The translations under genes were made by a program, and so were the position numbers. Below the pieces are notes generated by a model that saw only the letters and a program-made list of their open reading frames with translations, made no database searches and was not told where the DNA came from. Below, one piece after another: positions 47,078-56,829 of a stretch of DNA of 64,000 nt. Source of the stretch: Cyclobacteriaceae bacterium (lineage in GTDB: Bacteria > Bacteroidota > Bacteroidia > Cytophagales > Cyclobacteriaceae); the NCBI GenBank assembly GCA_026003355.1, contig BPHC01000010.1, forward strand, positions 25,084 through 89,083, written 5' to 3'. The stretch's first letter is position 1. Each line of letters starts with the position of its first letter.

Positions 47078-47158
47078 ATGGCAAAGAAAGCGAAGAAAGC
47101 AAAGAAGGCTGCCAAGAAAGCTAAAAAAGCAAAGAAGGCCGCCAAGAAGAAGAAGTAA
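47078..47158 (+). CDS. 26-residue Lys/Ala mini-protein resembling a histone H1 tail
   Basis: ATG at 47078 to TAA at 47156-47158 encodes M followed by repeated AKK/AKKA units, in total 16 Lys, 9 Ala and 1 Met. The repeat is close to two copies of a 10-residue unit (AKKAKKAKKA). The composition is that of bacterial histone-H1-like tails (Hc1, AlgP and HctB type), which bind DNA or RNA through charge. Support for a real gene: a promoter-like sequence upstream, a perfect terminator 16 bases after the stop, and mixed use of AAA/AAG and GCA/GCG/GCT/GCC codons. Varied synonymous codons argue against a simple DNA repeat. The gene is far below normal length cut-offs. Confidence 0.7.
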   Translation: MAKKAKKAKKAAKKAKKAKKAAKKKK

Positions 47159-47174
47159 TGATCGGATGATCATG

Positions 47175-47218
47175 AAAACAAATCAAGGTTAGTCGTAAGG
47201 CTAACCTTGATTTGTTTT
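47175..47218. terminator. Perfect 18-bp bidirectional terminator
   Basis: AAAACAAATCAAGGTTAG (47175-47192) is exactly complementary to CTAACCTTGATTTGTTTT (47201-47218) around an 8-base loop. It lies between the mini-protein gene and the convergent NeuD-like gene, whose stop overlaps its right edge. Confidence 0.9.
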
Positions 47219-47855
47219 ATGGAGAAACCGTTTTAGCCGGATTACCAAAAACAGTTTCTCCATCGGCCACATCACCAATTACTACCGAGCCGGCTCCTAT
47301 GCGTGCACCTTTGCCTATACGAACACCTGCAACCACTACTGCACCCGAACCAATGTATGCCTCTTCTTCAACTTTAACCCCGGCATTAATCACGGCACGC
47401 GCTCCTATCTGGGCATAATCGGCAATGATAACACCGGGGCCAACAACCGCGCCGGCCTGTATCAGAATATAATGCCCCAGCTCCACACCTGCCGAAAGCA
47501 CCGCACCCTGGTCAACCAGATTGCCATAGCCCATAACCACCCTTGGCGAAAGCAAGGCCTGCCGGTGTATGGCATTTACGGGCTGAACCCTCCGCACTTC
47601 GCGCAGCATTTTTACAAGCGATTTTTTTAAACGCACCTCATCGGTGGCCACAAACGCTTCGCATTTTTTCCCAATAAGCTTAAGAAAGCCGTCATCATCG
47701 GTTTGGCCCAGTACGGCAACATCGTCCAGCTCGCGGCCGTGCAAATTTTTATCATCGTCCAGAAAGCCGTACACCACATTTCCGTTGCTTTCAAAAATAT
47801 CTTTGGCCAACCGGCCTATGCTGTTGGCCCCGAATATCAACACCGGATTTTCCAT
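47217..47855 (-). CDS. NeuD/PglD-family sugar O- or N-acetyltransferase
   Basis: The product has 212 residues. The N-terminal Rossmann-like subdomain (VLIFGANSIGRLAKDIFESNG, VVYGFLDDDKN) binds the nucleotide sugar. The C-terminal left-handed beta-helix has hexapeptide repeats (GVIIADYAQIGARAVINAGVKVEEEAYIGSGAVV) and the usual ending GNPAKTV. These enzymes acetylate UDP-4-amino sugars or sialic acid in surface polysaccharide synthesis. The acceptor is unknown. The gene lies 60 bases from a multi-pass membrane protein gene, with a consensus -7 element in that gap. Confidence 0.9.
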   Translation of the reverse strand: MENPVLIFGANSIGRLAKDIFESNGNVVYGFLDDDKNLHGRELDDVAVLGQTDDDGFLKLIGKKCEAFVATDEVRLKKSLVKMLREVRRVQPVNAIHRQALLSPRVVMGYGNLVDQGAVLSAGVELGHYILIQAGAVVGPGVIIADYAQIGARAVINAGVKVEEEAYIGSGAVVVAGVRIGKGARIGAGSVVIGDVADGETVFGNPAKTVSP

Positions 47856-47888
47856 AATTACAGGATTGATTTTTTAAACAACAGCACG

Positions 47889-47896
47889 CAAAGGTA
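47889..47896 (-). promoter_or_regulatory. -7 promoter element of the NeuD-like gene
   Basis: The minus strand reads TACCTTTG, an exact TAnnTTTG match, 33 bases before the ATG at 47855. Confidence 0.5.
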
Positions 47897-47915
47897 CAGC
47901 ATAATGCCCACACCA

Positions 47916-49160
47916 TTACCGGTTTGAGCCACGTAAGTACCTCTGCCCTGCATTTTTTATTGCCAGAAACAAAACAAACACCCACCACGGTAAAAATGCC
48001 ACCCGGTAACGCACAAGCGTGCCGGCAGCCGGCACTGCCAAACCCAGCCATGTTGCCATAAGCAGGCAGTAAGCGCAAACCGCAATAAGCAGCAAGCGCT
48101 GGTATCTTTGCCCGGGCACGGCTACGCCTGCCGCCGCAGCAAGTGTAAGCAACAAAAGCAACCACGATTCACCTACCGAAAGCATGTAAAGATTTATTCG
48201 TTTTTCCGGTTTAAAGGGTGCGTAAAAGCCATTGAACAACGACTGCGGTATATGTTGCACAACCTCAGTAAATGAAGATTCCAGAATGGTAACTGCGGTA
48301 AGCCGATTTTTGTCCGTTTCCTGTTCGATCAGGGCATTCCGGTTTTCAACCGCTACCCGCACCACCCGCTCCAACCGCAGGTTAGGATGAAACAACCCCG
48401 GCAGCAGGAACAACGCACCGGAAACGGCCACCAGCAAAAGCCAGTCGAATTTGCGGGCAGGCGCTGATTTGCGGATTATTATTCGCACCAAAGCCGCAGC
48501 CAGTAAAAGCGGCAGGGCTGCGGCCACCACATAGTACTTTAACTTCCAGGCAATTGTTAATGCAAGCACCGTAAGCAGATAATGCCCCCATGCAGGCTTT
48601 AAGCCACTCCAGATTTTAAGGAATACCGCCACCGTAAAATGCATGCCGGCAACGGCAAGCGTTTCTTTAAGCAAACCCGAAGTCCAGAATACGGCTGACG
48701 GAAAAAAAAGAAAAGCCAGAGCGGCGGGGGTTTTCCATCGCGTGTTAATCGCCATCAACGTACGAAACAAATACCAGGTACAGTAAAACGAAATGATTGA
48801 AAGCCATGCCGTCATCAGCCAGAAACTGTTACCGGTAAGCAAGGCCACCGCGCTAAGCAGTTTTGTAAAAAACAACGAACGCGCTTCACCGCTGTGCAAG
48901 GCTTCATGATGCAGGAATAAATAGTTAAGGTAGCCGGCAAAATCCGTAAGTCCCAGATGGGCTAATTCTTTTGCCTGCGAATAGAAAACCATTACATCGC
49001 TTTGTGGATAGCAGCGGCAGTGTACAAAACCTACGGCAGCACCTGCCAGCATTTTTACCGCCCACGCCAGTATGTAAAGGGGAAGAATACGTTTGTCCTC
49101 ACGCCTGCCCACATGCCAGGCCAGGATAATTATTAAAGTGGCGTGTAAGAGCAATACCAT
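47916..49160 (-). CDS. Multi-pass membrane protein, possibly a GT-C-type glycosyltransferase
   Basis: The product has 414 residues with about ten hydrophobic helices (for example LLLHATLIIILAWHV, LLTVLALTIAWKL and WLLLLLTLAAAAGVAV). The topology and an acidic loop after the first two helices (HCRCYPQSDVMVFYSQAKELAHLG) resemble lipid-linked-sugar GT-C transferases and related Bacteroidota polysaccharide proteins. I see no diagnostic motif. It is adjacent to a sugar acetyltransferase gene, which is weak support for a polysaccharide role. Confidence 0.75.
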   Translation of the reverse strand: MVLLLHATLIIILAWHVGRREDKRILPLYILAWAVKMLAGAAVGFVHCRCYPQSDVMVFYSQAKELAHLGLTDFAGYLNYLFLHHEALHSGEARSLFFTKLLSAVALLTGNSFWLMTAWLSIISFYCTWYLFRTLMAINTRWKTPAALAFLFFPSAVFWTSGLLKETLAVAGMHFTVAVFLKIWSGLKPAWGHYLLTVLALTIAWKLKYYVVAAALPLLLAAALVRIIIRKSAPARKFDWLLLVAVSGALFLLPGLFHPNLRLERVVRVAVENRNALIEQETDKNRLTAVTILESSFTEVVQHIPQSLFNGFYAPFKPEKRINLYMLSVGESWLLLLLTLAAAAGVAVPGQRYQRLLLIAVCAYCLLMATWLGLAVPAAGTLVRYRVAFLPWWVFVLFLAIKNAGQRYLRGSNR

Positions 49161-49161
49161 A

Positions 49162-50445
49162 TTACCGGGGCCGGATTAAAGAAGCGCCAATCCGGCATTC
49201 CAGGCACCGGCGCTTCTGGCAGTAATGCTGATAAAGTTCCAGCAGCGACTGGCTGTCGAAAGCCGATTGAGCCGGCCACCCGGTTTGCTTCCACTGTTCC
49301 ACTATACTGTTTTTCTCAGCCGGAAGGTGCTGAAGGAAAAACAATGCCCTGTCCATATACCGCTGCTCATCGTGCGCACGCGCATAGGCAGCCAGCACGG
49401 GTATTACCGTATTTATAATAACTGAGTTGATGCTCTGCCGGCCGGGTGCGGGTGCACGACTAACTGTTTTACCAAAATGATAATGGCGCGTCCAGTATGC
49501 TGACTGCTTTACCGTAAGCCGGTTTCGAAGTTCGTTCAGGTTGTCGGTTTCCAGAATAAGGGCCAACAGATTGGGTTGTGTTGAAATTAAAGCCGCAAAC
49601 TGGGCTATACGCAACGTTGGAAAATTGGCCGGACGCAGGCGCATAAACCGCCATTGCGCCAGATGCATTTTTTTTTCTGTTAACTTGTATTTGTGCGCCA
49701 GCAGCCTGAACTCGCGCTGCAGCAGCTTTACATAATTGTCGCGGCTGGTTTTAACTGCATCGAGCATTCCGGCCATGCCCAGCAACAGGCCTTCCAGTTG
49801 AAGTATGTTATCGGCATGGCGCAACAGTATTTTAAGCGGAACCACGTGGGTAAGGCGTGCAAAGGGCTCGGCATTTACTTTAAAACCAAAATTTCTGCCC
49901 ATAAGCCGGTAAACAGCTTCGTCCCAGCTTTCCCGGCACGATGCGAGTAACTCAGTAAAAGCCGCGGCTTTTTTCTCAAGTCTTTCGGCCATCATAACCT
50001 CCTGGGCCGAAACCTTTATCAGTCCGTCAACAGCAGGCAGCGAGGCAGAGCAGGCGATAGATTGGGGCGTGGTAAACAACTGCCGGTACCTTTTCCATAT
50101 TGCCTCATCGGTCCGCTGCTTTAGTTCAAGTGCCGGCAAAGCGGTTCCATCGGCACGGTAAATGGGTTTATCGTGTTCCCATACCACATGAAGCACCACG
50201 GGCTCGTAGGCGGCATCGTGGTGGTGGTGGTGTTCGAGCCAGCCCGAAGAACGAATATGTATCTCCACGCTTCCGCGCCACTCGAGGTTGCCAATTTTTA
50301 TGCGTGCCTGGGAAAAGTCAGGGCCAGCATCGGTATTCCGGATGCCTGGATGTAAAATTTCAATCGGCTCGCCTTCGGTGGTCTGCAAACCGTTTTTGCT
50401 GAAATACTGAAACTGCCATATGTAATGCAGAAAAGACTCGGTCAC
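49162..50445 (-). CDS. DUF2851 family protein
   Basis: The product has 427 residues of a Bacteroidota-specific family. Its N-terminal signature is ESFLHYIWQFQYFSKNGLQTTEGEPIEILHPGIRNTDAGPDFSQARI. The segment GSVEIHIRSSGWLEHHHHHDAAYEPVVLHVVWEHD contains a conserved His/Asp-rich block that may bind metal. A C-terminal four-cysteine-like module (HYCQKRRCLECRIG) is also present. Function is unknown; a nuclease role has been guessed for similar acidic/His-rich blocks but I cannot support it. One base separates it from the membrane protein gene. Confidence 0.88.
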   Translation of the reverse strand: MTESFLHYIWQFQYFSKNGLQTTEGEPIEILHPGIRNTDAGPDFSQARIKIGNLEWRGSVEIHIRSSGWLEHHHHHDAAYEPVVLHVVWEHDKPIYRADGTALPALELKQRTDEAIWKRYRQLFTTPQSIACSASLPAVDGLIKVSAQEVMMAERLEKKAAAFTELLASCRESWDEAVYRLMGRNFGFKVNAEPFARLTHVVPLKILLRHADNILQLEGLLLGMAGMLDAVKTSRDNYVKLLQREFRLLAHKYKLTEKKMHLAQWRFMRLRPANFPTLRIAQFAALISTQPNLLALILETDNLNELRNRLTVKQSAYWTRHYHFGKTVSRAPAPGRQSINSVIINTVIPVLAAYARAHDEQRYMDRALFFLQHLPAEKNSIVEQWKQTGWPAQSAFDSQSLLELYQHYCQKRRCLECRIGASLIRPR

Positions 50446-50489
50446 GGCTGGTATAGCTTAAACCCCCGGTTAAATATAGTGTAAAAAAA

Positions 50490-51309
50490 TCAGGACAGTT
50501 TACTGAGGTGCCCGGCCATTTGCTGTTGAATTTTACGGGCCTCAAGGGCGGCAGCCCGAGCAAAGCCGGCATCTGAAGCCGCATAGATAACTGAGCGTGA
50601 AACGTTAACCAGCAGGCCGCACTCTGAAGTAAGAGCATGGCGCGATACTTCATCCAGGTCGCCACCTTGTGTACCTACGCCCGGCACCAGAAAAAAATAA
50701 TCAGGGGCAAGCTGGCGGATGGATTTGATTTTATCGGCCCGTGTGGCCCCAACCACAAACATAAGCTGCTGTGCCGAAGCCCATGTTTTGGCTTTGCAGA
50801 TTACTTCTTCGTACAGTTTGCGATGGGTAACTTTCGATTCGAGAAGTTGAAAATCGGCACTGCCCGGATTGGAAGTGTGGGCCAGCAGAATTACCCATTT
50901 ATCTTTGAAGTTCAGAAAGGGTTTTACCGAGTCTTCGCCCATATAGGGGGCAACGGTAAGTGCGTGGGCGTTAAGTTGTTCAAAAAATGCCCGCGCATAC
51001 AGCGCTGAGGTGTTGCCAATGTCTCCGCGCTTGGCATCGGCAATAATGAAATAACCGGGCGGAATGGATTGAACGGTTTGGTACATGATGTCCCATCCTT
51101 CCGTACCCAGGGCTTCGATAAAAGGCCGTATTGATTTTATAGGCTGCACAATAGGGTGCCGTTGCCTCAATTATCGATTGGTTAAACGAAAGTACATCTG
51201 CAGGTTGCTTCTTAAAATGAGCGGGCAGCCGGTTTATATCGGTGTCCAATCCCACGCACAGGTAGGATTGCCGGTTAAAGATTGTTTCAATAAGCTCGCT
51301 GCGGGTCAA
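50490..51309 (-). CDS. pyrF: Orotidine 5'-phosphate decarboxylase (type 2), frameshifted
   Basis: This enzyme makes UMP in de novo pyrimidine synthesis. The N-terminal part (MTRSELIETIFNRQSYLCVGLDTDINRLP) and the rest, from EALGTEGWDIMYQTV, are in different frames. Removing one base at about 51117 joins KINTAFY to EALGTEGW and gives 272 residues, the type 2 length. The catalytic Lys-Asp cluster is in IIADAKRGDIGNTS and the phosphate-binding end is LLVNVSRSVIYA. UMP synthesis is normally essential, so the break is most likely a consensus error. Confidence 0.92.
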
Positions 51310-51319
51310 AGCGTACCAA

Positions 51320-51958
51320 TTAACGCAGGTCTATAACCTCTACGCCCGGATATTTCTTCGGGTCGAAGGTAAAGAAAGCATCGGCCACAGCCACATTGGG
51401 TGTGAATTTGGTGATGGCGTATTTATAGCGATTCTGGTTTTTATCGAACATGGTCCAGCTTACAATGCTTTTATCTTTTTTCGATATAAACATCCTTATT
51501 TTAAAGTACTGGGCATCCTTTTTTTCCGGAACCAGGTCAACCACTTCGCACAACACCCCGTTTTCGGTTTGTTCTTCCAGGAACAAATACTTAAAACCTT
51601 TTTTATAGAGTTCGTAAATTTTGGTTGGATTTACCTCGTCCGAGTCGGGGTCGTAGTTGTCTATGTTTACTTCTTTGGCTGCCGGCAGGTAGGTCCATAC
51701 CGTGGTACCGTTGTTTATAATTTCCTGGTCGTCCATCACCAGCCTGAACTTGTCGCCTTTTACGGTTATCTTTCCCTTAATCTCTTCGCGGGTGCCATCT
51801 ATCTCGTTGGTGAGGGTGGAAGTTATATTGGCTTCGAAAGAGGTGTACGACTTGTACTTTTTGCTCATGGCCTCCAGTATTTCCAGCGCTTTCGGGTCGT
51901 ACTGTGCCGGGGCGGCCAGAGGCAGCAGGCAGATTAATGCAATAAGCAGGTTTTTCAT
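51320..51958 (-). CDS. lolA: LolA-like outer-membrane lipoprotein carrier protein
   Basis: The product has 212 residues from the ATG at 51958 (MKNLLIALICLLPLAAPAQ, a signal peptide). The periplasmic LolA/LolB half-barrel is visible as repeated amphipathic strands (FEANITSTLTNEIDGTREEIKGKITVKGDKFRLVMDDQEIINNGTTVWTYLP). It carries lipoproteins from the inner to the outer membrane. It lies 46 bases downstream of ftsK on the same strand, a common Bacteroidota arrangement, and has its own -7 element. Confidence 0.9.
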   Translation of the reverse strand: MKNLLIALICLLPLAAPAQYDPKALEILEAMSKKYKSYTSFEANITSTLTNEIDGTREEIKGKITVKGDKFRLVMDDQEIINNGTTVWTYLPAAKEVNIDNYDPDSDEVNPTKIYELYKKGFKYLFLEEQTENGVLCEVVDLVPEKKDAQYFKIRMFISKKDKSIVSWTMFDKNQNRYKYAITKFTPNVAVADAFFTFDPKKYPGVEVIDLR

Positions 51959-51991
51959 GGGCTCTGTAACTTTTGGTTGCAAACCGGAAGG

Positions 51992-51999
51992 CAAAAGTA
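51992..51999 (-). promoter_or_regulatory. -7 promoter element of lolA
   Basis: The minus strand reads TACTTTTG, an exact TAnnTTTG match, 33 bases before the ATG at 51958. It lies just after the ftsK stop codon. Confidence 0.5.
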
Positions 52000-52004
52000 A
52001 ATTT

Positions 52005-54452
52005 TTACCCGTGTTTTTCCCTTAAACTATTCAATAATTGTTCCAAACTTGTTTCGTCTTTAATCAGCACTTCGCGGGCTTTGCTGCCTTCAAAAGGTCC
52101 CACAATGCCGGCGGCTTCGAGCTGGTCAATAAGTCGGCCGGCCCGGTTATAGCCCAGTTTGAGTTTTCGCTGAATGAGCGAGGTGCTGCCTTGCTGGTGC
52201 ATCACAATAAGCCTTGCGGCTTCCTCGAACAGGGCATCGCGTTCGGCCAGATCAACGGCAGCGGGGCCGCTGTCTTCGTCTTCAAACTCCGGCAGCAGAT
52301 AGGCCGAGTCGTAACCGCGCTGTGCGCCAATGTATTCGCAAATGCGTTCTATTTCGGCTGTATCAACAAAAGGGCACTGCAGGCGGATGATGTCCGAACC
52401 GGAGGAAAGCAGCATGTCGCCCATTCCTACCAACTGGTCGGCCCCGCCCGTATCCAGAATGGTGCGCGAGTCGACCTTTGAAGTAACCCTAAACGACAGC
52501 CGGGCAGGAAAGTTAGCCTTGATAACCCCTGTAATTACATTTACCGAAGGGCGCTGCGTAGCTACCACCAGATGAATACCAATGGCGCGCGCCAGTTGTG
52601 CCAGCCGGGCAATGGGCGTTTCTACCTCTTTTCCGGCCGTCATCATCAGGTCGGCCAGCTCATCAATAACCAGCACAATGTAGGGAAGAAAGCGGTGCCC
52701 GTCTTTCGGATTGAGCTTGCGTGCTACAAACTTGGCGTTGTATTCCCGCAGGTTTCGCGCACCGGCGTCTTTCAATATTTCATACCGGTTTTCCATTTCA
52801 ATGCAAAGCGAATTGAGGGTATGCACCACCTTGCGGGTATCGGTTATGATGGCCTCTTCGCTATTGGGAAGTTTGGCCAGGTAGTGCCGCTCTATCTTGC
52901 TGAACAGCGACATTTCCACCTTCTTCGGGTCAACCAGTACAAACTTGAGCGTGGCCGGGTGGCGCTTATATAATAAGGAGGTAAGGATTACGTTTAACCC
53001 CACCGATTTACCCTGGCCGGTGGCTCCGGCCACCAGCAGGTGAGGCATTTTGGCCAGGTCAATTACAAATACTTCATTGGAAATAGTTTTACCCAGGGCC
53101 ACAGGCAGCTCCTTATCGGTTTTCTGAAAGGCCTGCGTGGCCAGTACGGAGCGAATGCTCACCATTTCGCGGTTTTTGTTAGGCACTTCTATGCCTATGG
53201 TTCCTTTTCCGGGTATGGGCGCTATGATGCGTATGCCCAGCGCTGAGAGACTCAGTGCAATATCATCTTCCAGGTTTTTGATACGCGAAATTTTAATGCC
53301 TGCATCGGGCACAATTTCATACAGGGTAACCGTGGGACCAATAGTGGCTTTGATGCTGGTTATGCCAATTTTAAAATTGGTAAGCGTAGCAACTATTTTA
53401 TCTTTATTCTGATTTAACTCTTCCTGGGTTACCTGCACACGTGCGTTGTCGTACTCGTTCAGCAGCTCCAGGGGTGGAAATTTATAGTTCTTCAGTTCAA
53501 GTGTTGGATCGTACACGCCCTGATCTTCCACCAGCTGTTCGGCCACTTTGTCGGTTTCGGTGCGTTCTTCTATAATAAAATCGGGCTCCCTGGTTTCTTT
53601 CGGTTCTTTGGTATCGTTTCTTACCGGCTGTTTTTTTTCAACCATCAGGTTTACTTCGGCAGCCGGCACATTTTCAGGGCCTGATTCTTCGGCCGGCTTT
53701 TCTTCTGTAACAGGCATTACCTGCGAAGGCCAGTTGTCTTTTTCATCGGTATAAGCCGGAGTAATCTTTACATCGTCTTCAACGGCCAGGGCCTCATGGC
53801 CCATTGGCTTAGGGTTGGCCGGCTGAAATACCGGTATGGACGTAACATTAAAGAAGAAGATAATAAAGATAAATAAGGACAACGCCAGCAACATAAAGGT
53901 GCCCCAACCCAGCAAACCATGCGAAATACCGGCCAGGTAGTAGCCAATTCTTCCGCCCAGATAACTCCAAGAGGCCGGACCTTCGTGGGTAAAAGTAATG
54001 TACCCAAGGAGCAGGCATAGCCATAGGCCCATGAAGACCACAAAAACCGTTGCCGGAAAAAGCCTTACAAGGCTGCGCTTAAAGGCCAGTTTAAAGCCGA
54101 GTAAAAACAAAAGCGGCGGAACAAGAAATGCGGAAATGCCAAAACCGTTGTAGATAAAGTGATGTGACACCCACGCCCCCACATAGCCCAGCCAGTTCTC
54201 TGCTTCGCGGGCAGCTTCCAGGATGGCTCCCTCCTGACCGGAGTTTACCAGGAGGCTCATATCGGCTTTGCCGGTAAAGAGGTAGGAAATACATGCCACC
54301 ATCAGAAAGAGGCCGCTTGCCTGCAAAAAAAATCCACTGGCAATAACCAGACGAGGGTCGGTAAAAAAGCTCAGTGGGTTGGTTCCGTTTTTCTTTTTGC
54401 CTTTGCGGTCTGTTTTCCTGAAAGTGTTCGACTTATATGTGTTCTCGGCCAT
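52005..54452 (-). CDS. ftsK: DNA translocase FtsK/SpoIIIE
   Basis: This septum-located motor pumps DNA into daughter cells and aids chromosome dimer resolution. The product is 815 residues. The N-terminal region has four transmembrane helices (about residues 35-220), followed by a short acidic/proline linker. The RecA-like motor has Walker A VAGATGQGKSVGLN and Walker B YIVLVIDELADLMM. The C-terminal gamma (winged-helix) domain, SLIQRKLKLGYNRAGRLIDQLEAAGIVG, recognises polar DNA sequences. A consensus -7 element lies 19 bases before the ATG. Confidence 0.97.
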   Translation of the reverse strand: MAENTYKSNTFRKTDRKGKKKNGTNPLSFFTDPRLVIASGFFLQASGLFLMVACISYLFTGKADMSLLVNSGQEGAILEAAREAENWLGYVGAWVSHHFIYNGFGISAFLVPPLLFLLGFKLAFKRSLVRLFPATVFVVFMGLWLCLLLGYITFTHEGPASWSYLGGRIGYYLAGISHGLLGWGTFMLLALSLFIFIIFFFNVTSIPVFQPANPKPMGHEALAVEDDVKITPAYTDEKDNWPSQVMPVTEEKPAEESGPENVPAAEVNLMVEKKQPVRNDTKEPKETREPDFIIEERTETDKVAEQLVEDQGVYDPTLELKNYKFPPLELLNEYDNARVQVTQEELNQNKDKIVATLTNFKIGITSIKATIGPTVTLYEIVPDAGIKISRIKNLEDDIALSLSALGIRIIAPIPGKGTIGIEVPNKNREMVSIRSVLATQAFQKTDKELPVALGKTISNEVFVIDLAKMPHLLVAGATGQGKSVGLNVILTSLLYKRHPATLKFVLVDPKKVEMSLFSKIERHYLAKLPNSEEAIITDTRKVVHTLNSLCIEMENRYEILKDAGARNLREYNAKFVARKLNPKDGHRFLPYIVLVIDELADLMMTAGKEVETPIARLAQLARAIGIHLVVATQRPSVNVITGVIKANFPARLSFRVTSKVDSRTILDTGGADQLVGMGDMLLSSGSDIIRLQCPFVDTAEIERICEYIGAQRGYDSAYLLPEFEDEDSGPAAVDLAERDALFEEAARLIVMHQQGSTSLIQRKLKLGYNRAGRLIDQLEAAGIVGPFEGSKAREVLIKDETSLEQLLNSLREKHG

Positions 54453-54471
54453 TTACAGTTTAAAAAGTATG

Positions 54472-54479
54472 CAAAGCTA
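54472..54479 (-). promoter_or_regulatory. -7 promoter element of ftsK
   Basis: The minus strand reads TAGCTTTG, an exact TAnnTTTG match, 19 bases before the ftsK ATG. Confidence 0.55.
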
Positions 54480-54672
54480 AGTAAAAACAACCGATAAACT
54501 TGCCATTGCGGGGCCCGGTATTGCGGGTAAAAAAATTAGGGTGCCCTGAGCTGTAAGAAACCGTTAAGCGTTTGTGCTGTCCACTTATCCCAAACGGATA
54601 CCGTACACTTACTGCACCTGAACTTATATGCAAAAAAGGGGGATATTGCAGGATGTAAAATTGTTATAAAAT

Positions 54673-56829
54673 ATGAAAATACCGTCGGCCTTTTTGATTT
54701 TCATCCTGCTTATGAGCGTGCTAACTGCCTGTACTTCAACCGAAAAAGAAACCGGACTGCCGGACGTAAAGCCTCCGGTGGCCCGTATCGAACCTTTTGA
54801 AATTGTGTCAAAACACGGGCACAGGCGCATAGACAATTATTATTGGCTGAAAAACCGAAACGATTCGGCCGTAATTGAGTACCTGAAGGCTGAAAACGCC
54901 TACCTCGATACCATGATGGCCCACACCAAAGCCTTCCAGGAAAAACTGTTCAACGAAATGCGAAGCCGCATCAAGGAAGACGACTCTTCTGTTCCCTACA
55001 GGCAAGACGACTACTATTATTACACCCGGTATATTACAGGCGGGGAATATCCGGTTTACTGCCGCAAAAAGGGTTCGCTCGAAGCACCCGAAGAAATTAT
55101 TGTAGATGGAAACGAACTGGGCAGGGGGCAATCGTTTTTTAAACTTCTTTATTTCGCAAAGCCCCAACCATAACCTGGTGGCCGTAATTATGGACACGGT
55201 GGGACGCAACTTTTATACGGTTAAATTTAAAGACATGAATACCGGCAGGTATTTGCCCGACATGATACCCGATACCCGCGGCGGTTATGTTTGGACAAAC
55301 GACAACAAGTCGTTGTTATACGCTGTACCCGATAAGGAAACCCTGCGTACCTACCAGATAAAGCGCCACATACTGGGCACGCCCATATCGGCCGACCAGG
55401 TGATTTATGAAGAAAAAGACGCCACACTGGCAGTTGGTATTGGAAAAACCAAATCGAAAAAATATTTTATTATCAGTTCGAGCCGCACCGATGCCAGCTT
55501 TTCGCAATACCTCGATGCCGATAAACCCGGCAAACCAGTAATCATTCAGCCTCTTCAGGATAATGTGGAGTATAGCGTTGAGCATGCCGGTGGCGACAAA
55601 TTTTACATCTATACCAACCTGGAAGCCAAAAACTACCGGCTGGCAGAGGCACCCGTGAACAAACCCGGTAAGGAAAACTGGAAGGACGTAATTCCGCACC
55701 GCGAAGAGGTGTTTCTGCAGGATGTTGATTTTTTTAAAGACCATTTGGCACTGGTTGAGATGGTTGCCGGGCTTACCAAAATACGTATCATAAAGTGGGC
55801 CGACCAGTCGGAGCATTACATTGATTTTGGTGAGCCAGCCTATTATGCCGGGCTGGCCTATAATCCCGAATTCAACACAACAACACTACGTTATAATTAC
55901 CAATCGCTCACTACTCCCCCCTCCGTGTACGACTATAACATGGATACCCGCGAAAAAAGAACTTAAAAAAGAACAACCCGTACTGGGCGGCTTCAATAAA
56001 GAACAACTACGCGTCAGAAAGGGTAATGGTAAAAGCCCGCGATGGAAAGGAAATTCCGTTATCCATAGTGTACCGGAAAGATAAATTTAAAAAAGACGGC
56101 TCCCTGCCTGGCTGGATTTATGGCTACGGCTCGTATGGCGCTACCATGTATCCTACGTTCAATTCCAACCGCCTGAGTCTGCTGGACCGCGGCTTTGTGT
56201 ACGCTATCGCCCATATACGAGGCGGACAGGAAATGGGTGGCCAATGGTATGAGGACGGTAAAATGCTAAACAAGAAAAACACGTTTACCGATTTTATTGA
56301 TTGCTCAGAGTGGCTGATTCAGAATAAGTATGTTGCCAGCGATAAACTCTTTGCCTCAGGCGGCAGCGCAGGTGGCCTGCTGATGGGCGCTATTGTAAAC
56401 ATGCGTCCTGATTTGTACCGGGGTGTAATAGCTGCCGTTCCGTTTGTGGATGTGGTAACCACCATGATGGACGAAAGCATACCCCTTACCACTTTTGAAT
56501 GGAAAGAGTGGGGCAACCCGAATATTAAAGAAGAGTACGAGTACATGCTTTCTTACTCGCCCTACGATAATGTGGAGAGGAAAGACTATCCGAACCTGCT
56601 GGTAACCACCGGCCTGCACGATTCGCAGGTGCAGTACTGGGAGCCCGCCAAGTGGGTAGCCAAGCTGCGGGCCATGAAAACCGATAACAACCGGCTTTAT
56701 TTATACACCAACATGGATGCCGGGCATGGCGGTGCCAGCGGAAGATTCAGAAGGTTGAAAGAAGTGGCATTGGAATATGCGTTTGCTTTTGACATCCTGA
56801 ACTTTAAAGAAGTGAGGGGGGTTCAGTAA
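54673..56829 (+). CDS. ptrB: Oligopeptidase B-like S9A peptidase, probable lipoprotein, three frame breaks
   Basis: The full-length copy starts with the lipoprotein signal [12 protein letters not shown]. OpB signatures follow: [26 protein letters not shown] and [21 protein letters not shown]. Three single-base removals restore 717 residues: one near 55123-55143, one in A6 at 55953-55958, and one at 55998-56000. The second copy at 61.1 kb reads through the last two sites without a break. The catalytic triad is Ser in [10 protein letters not shown], Asp in [12 protein letters not shown] and His in [11 protein letters not shown]. OpB cuts after basic residues. Here the S1/S2 region reads [11 protein letters not shown] where enterobacterial OpB has GEFEEWGNP, so one recognition Glu is replaced by Lys. 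It converges with the receptor-like gene. Confidence 0.88.

Noticed and set aside
50225..50245. LEHHHHH in the DUF2851 protein, resembling a vector His tag
   Set aside because: It lies inside the protein, in a conserved family region (GSVEIHIRSSGW...DAAYEPVVLHVVW), and the flanking DNA is continuous host sequence.
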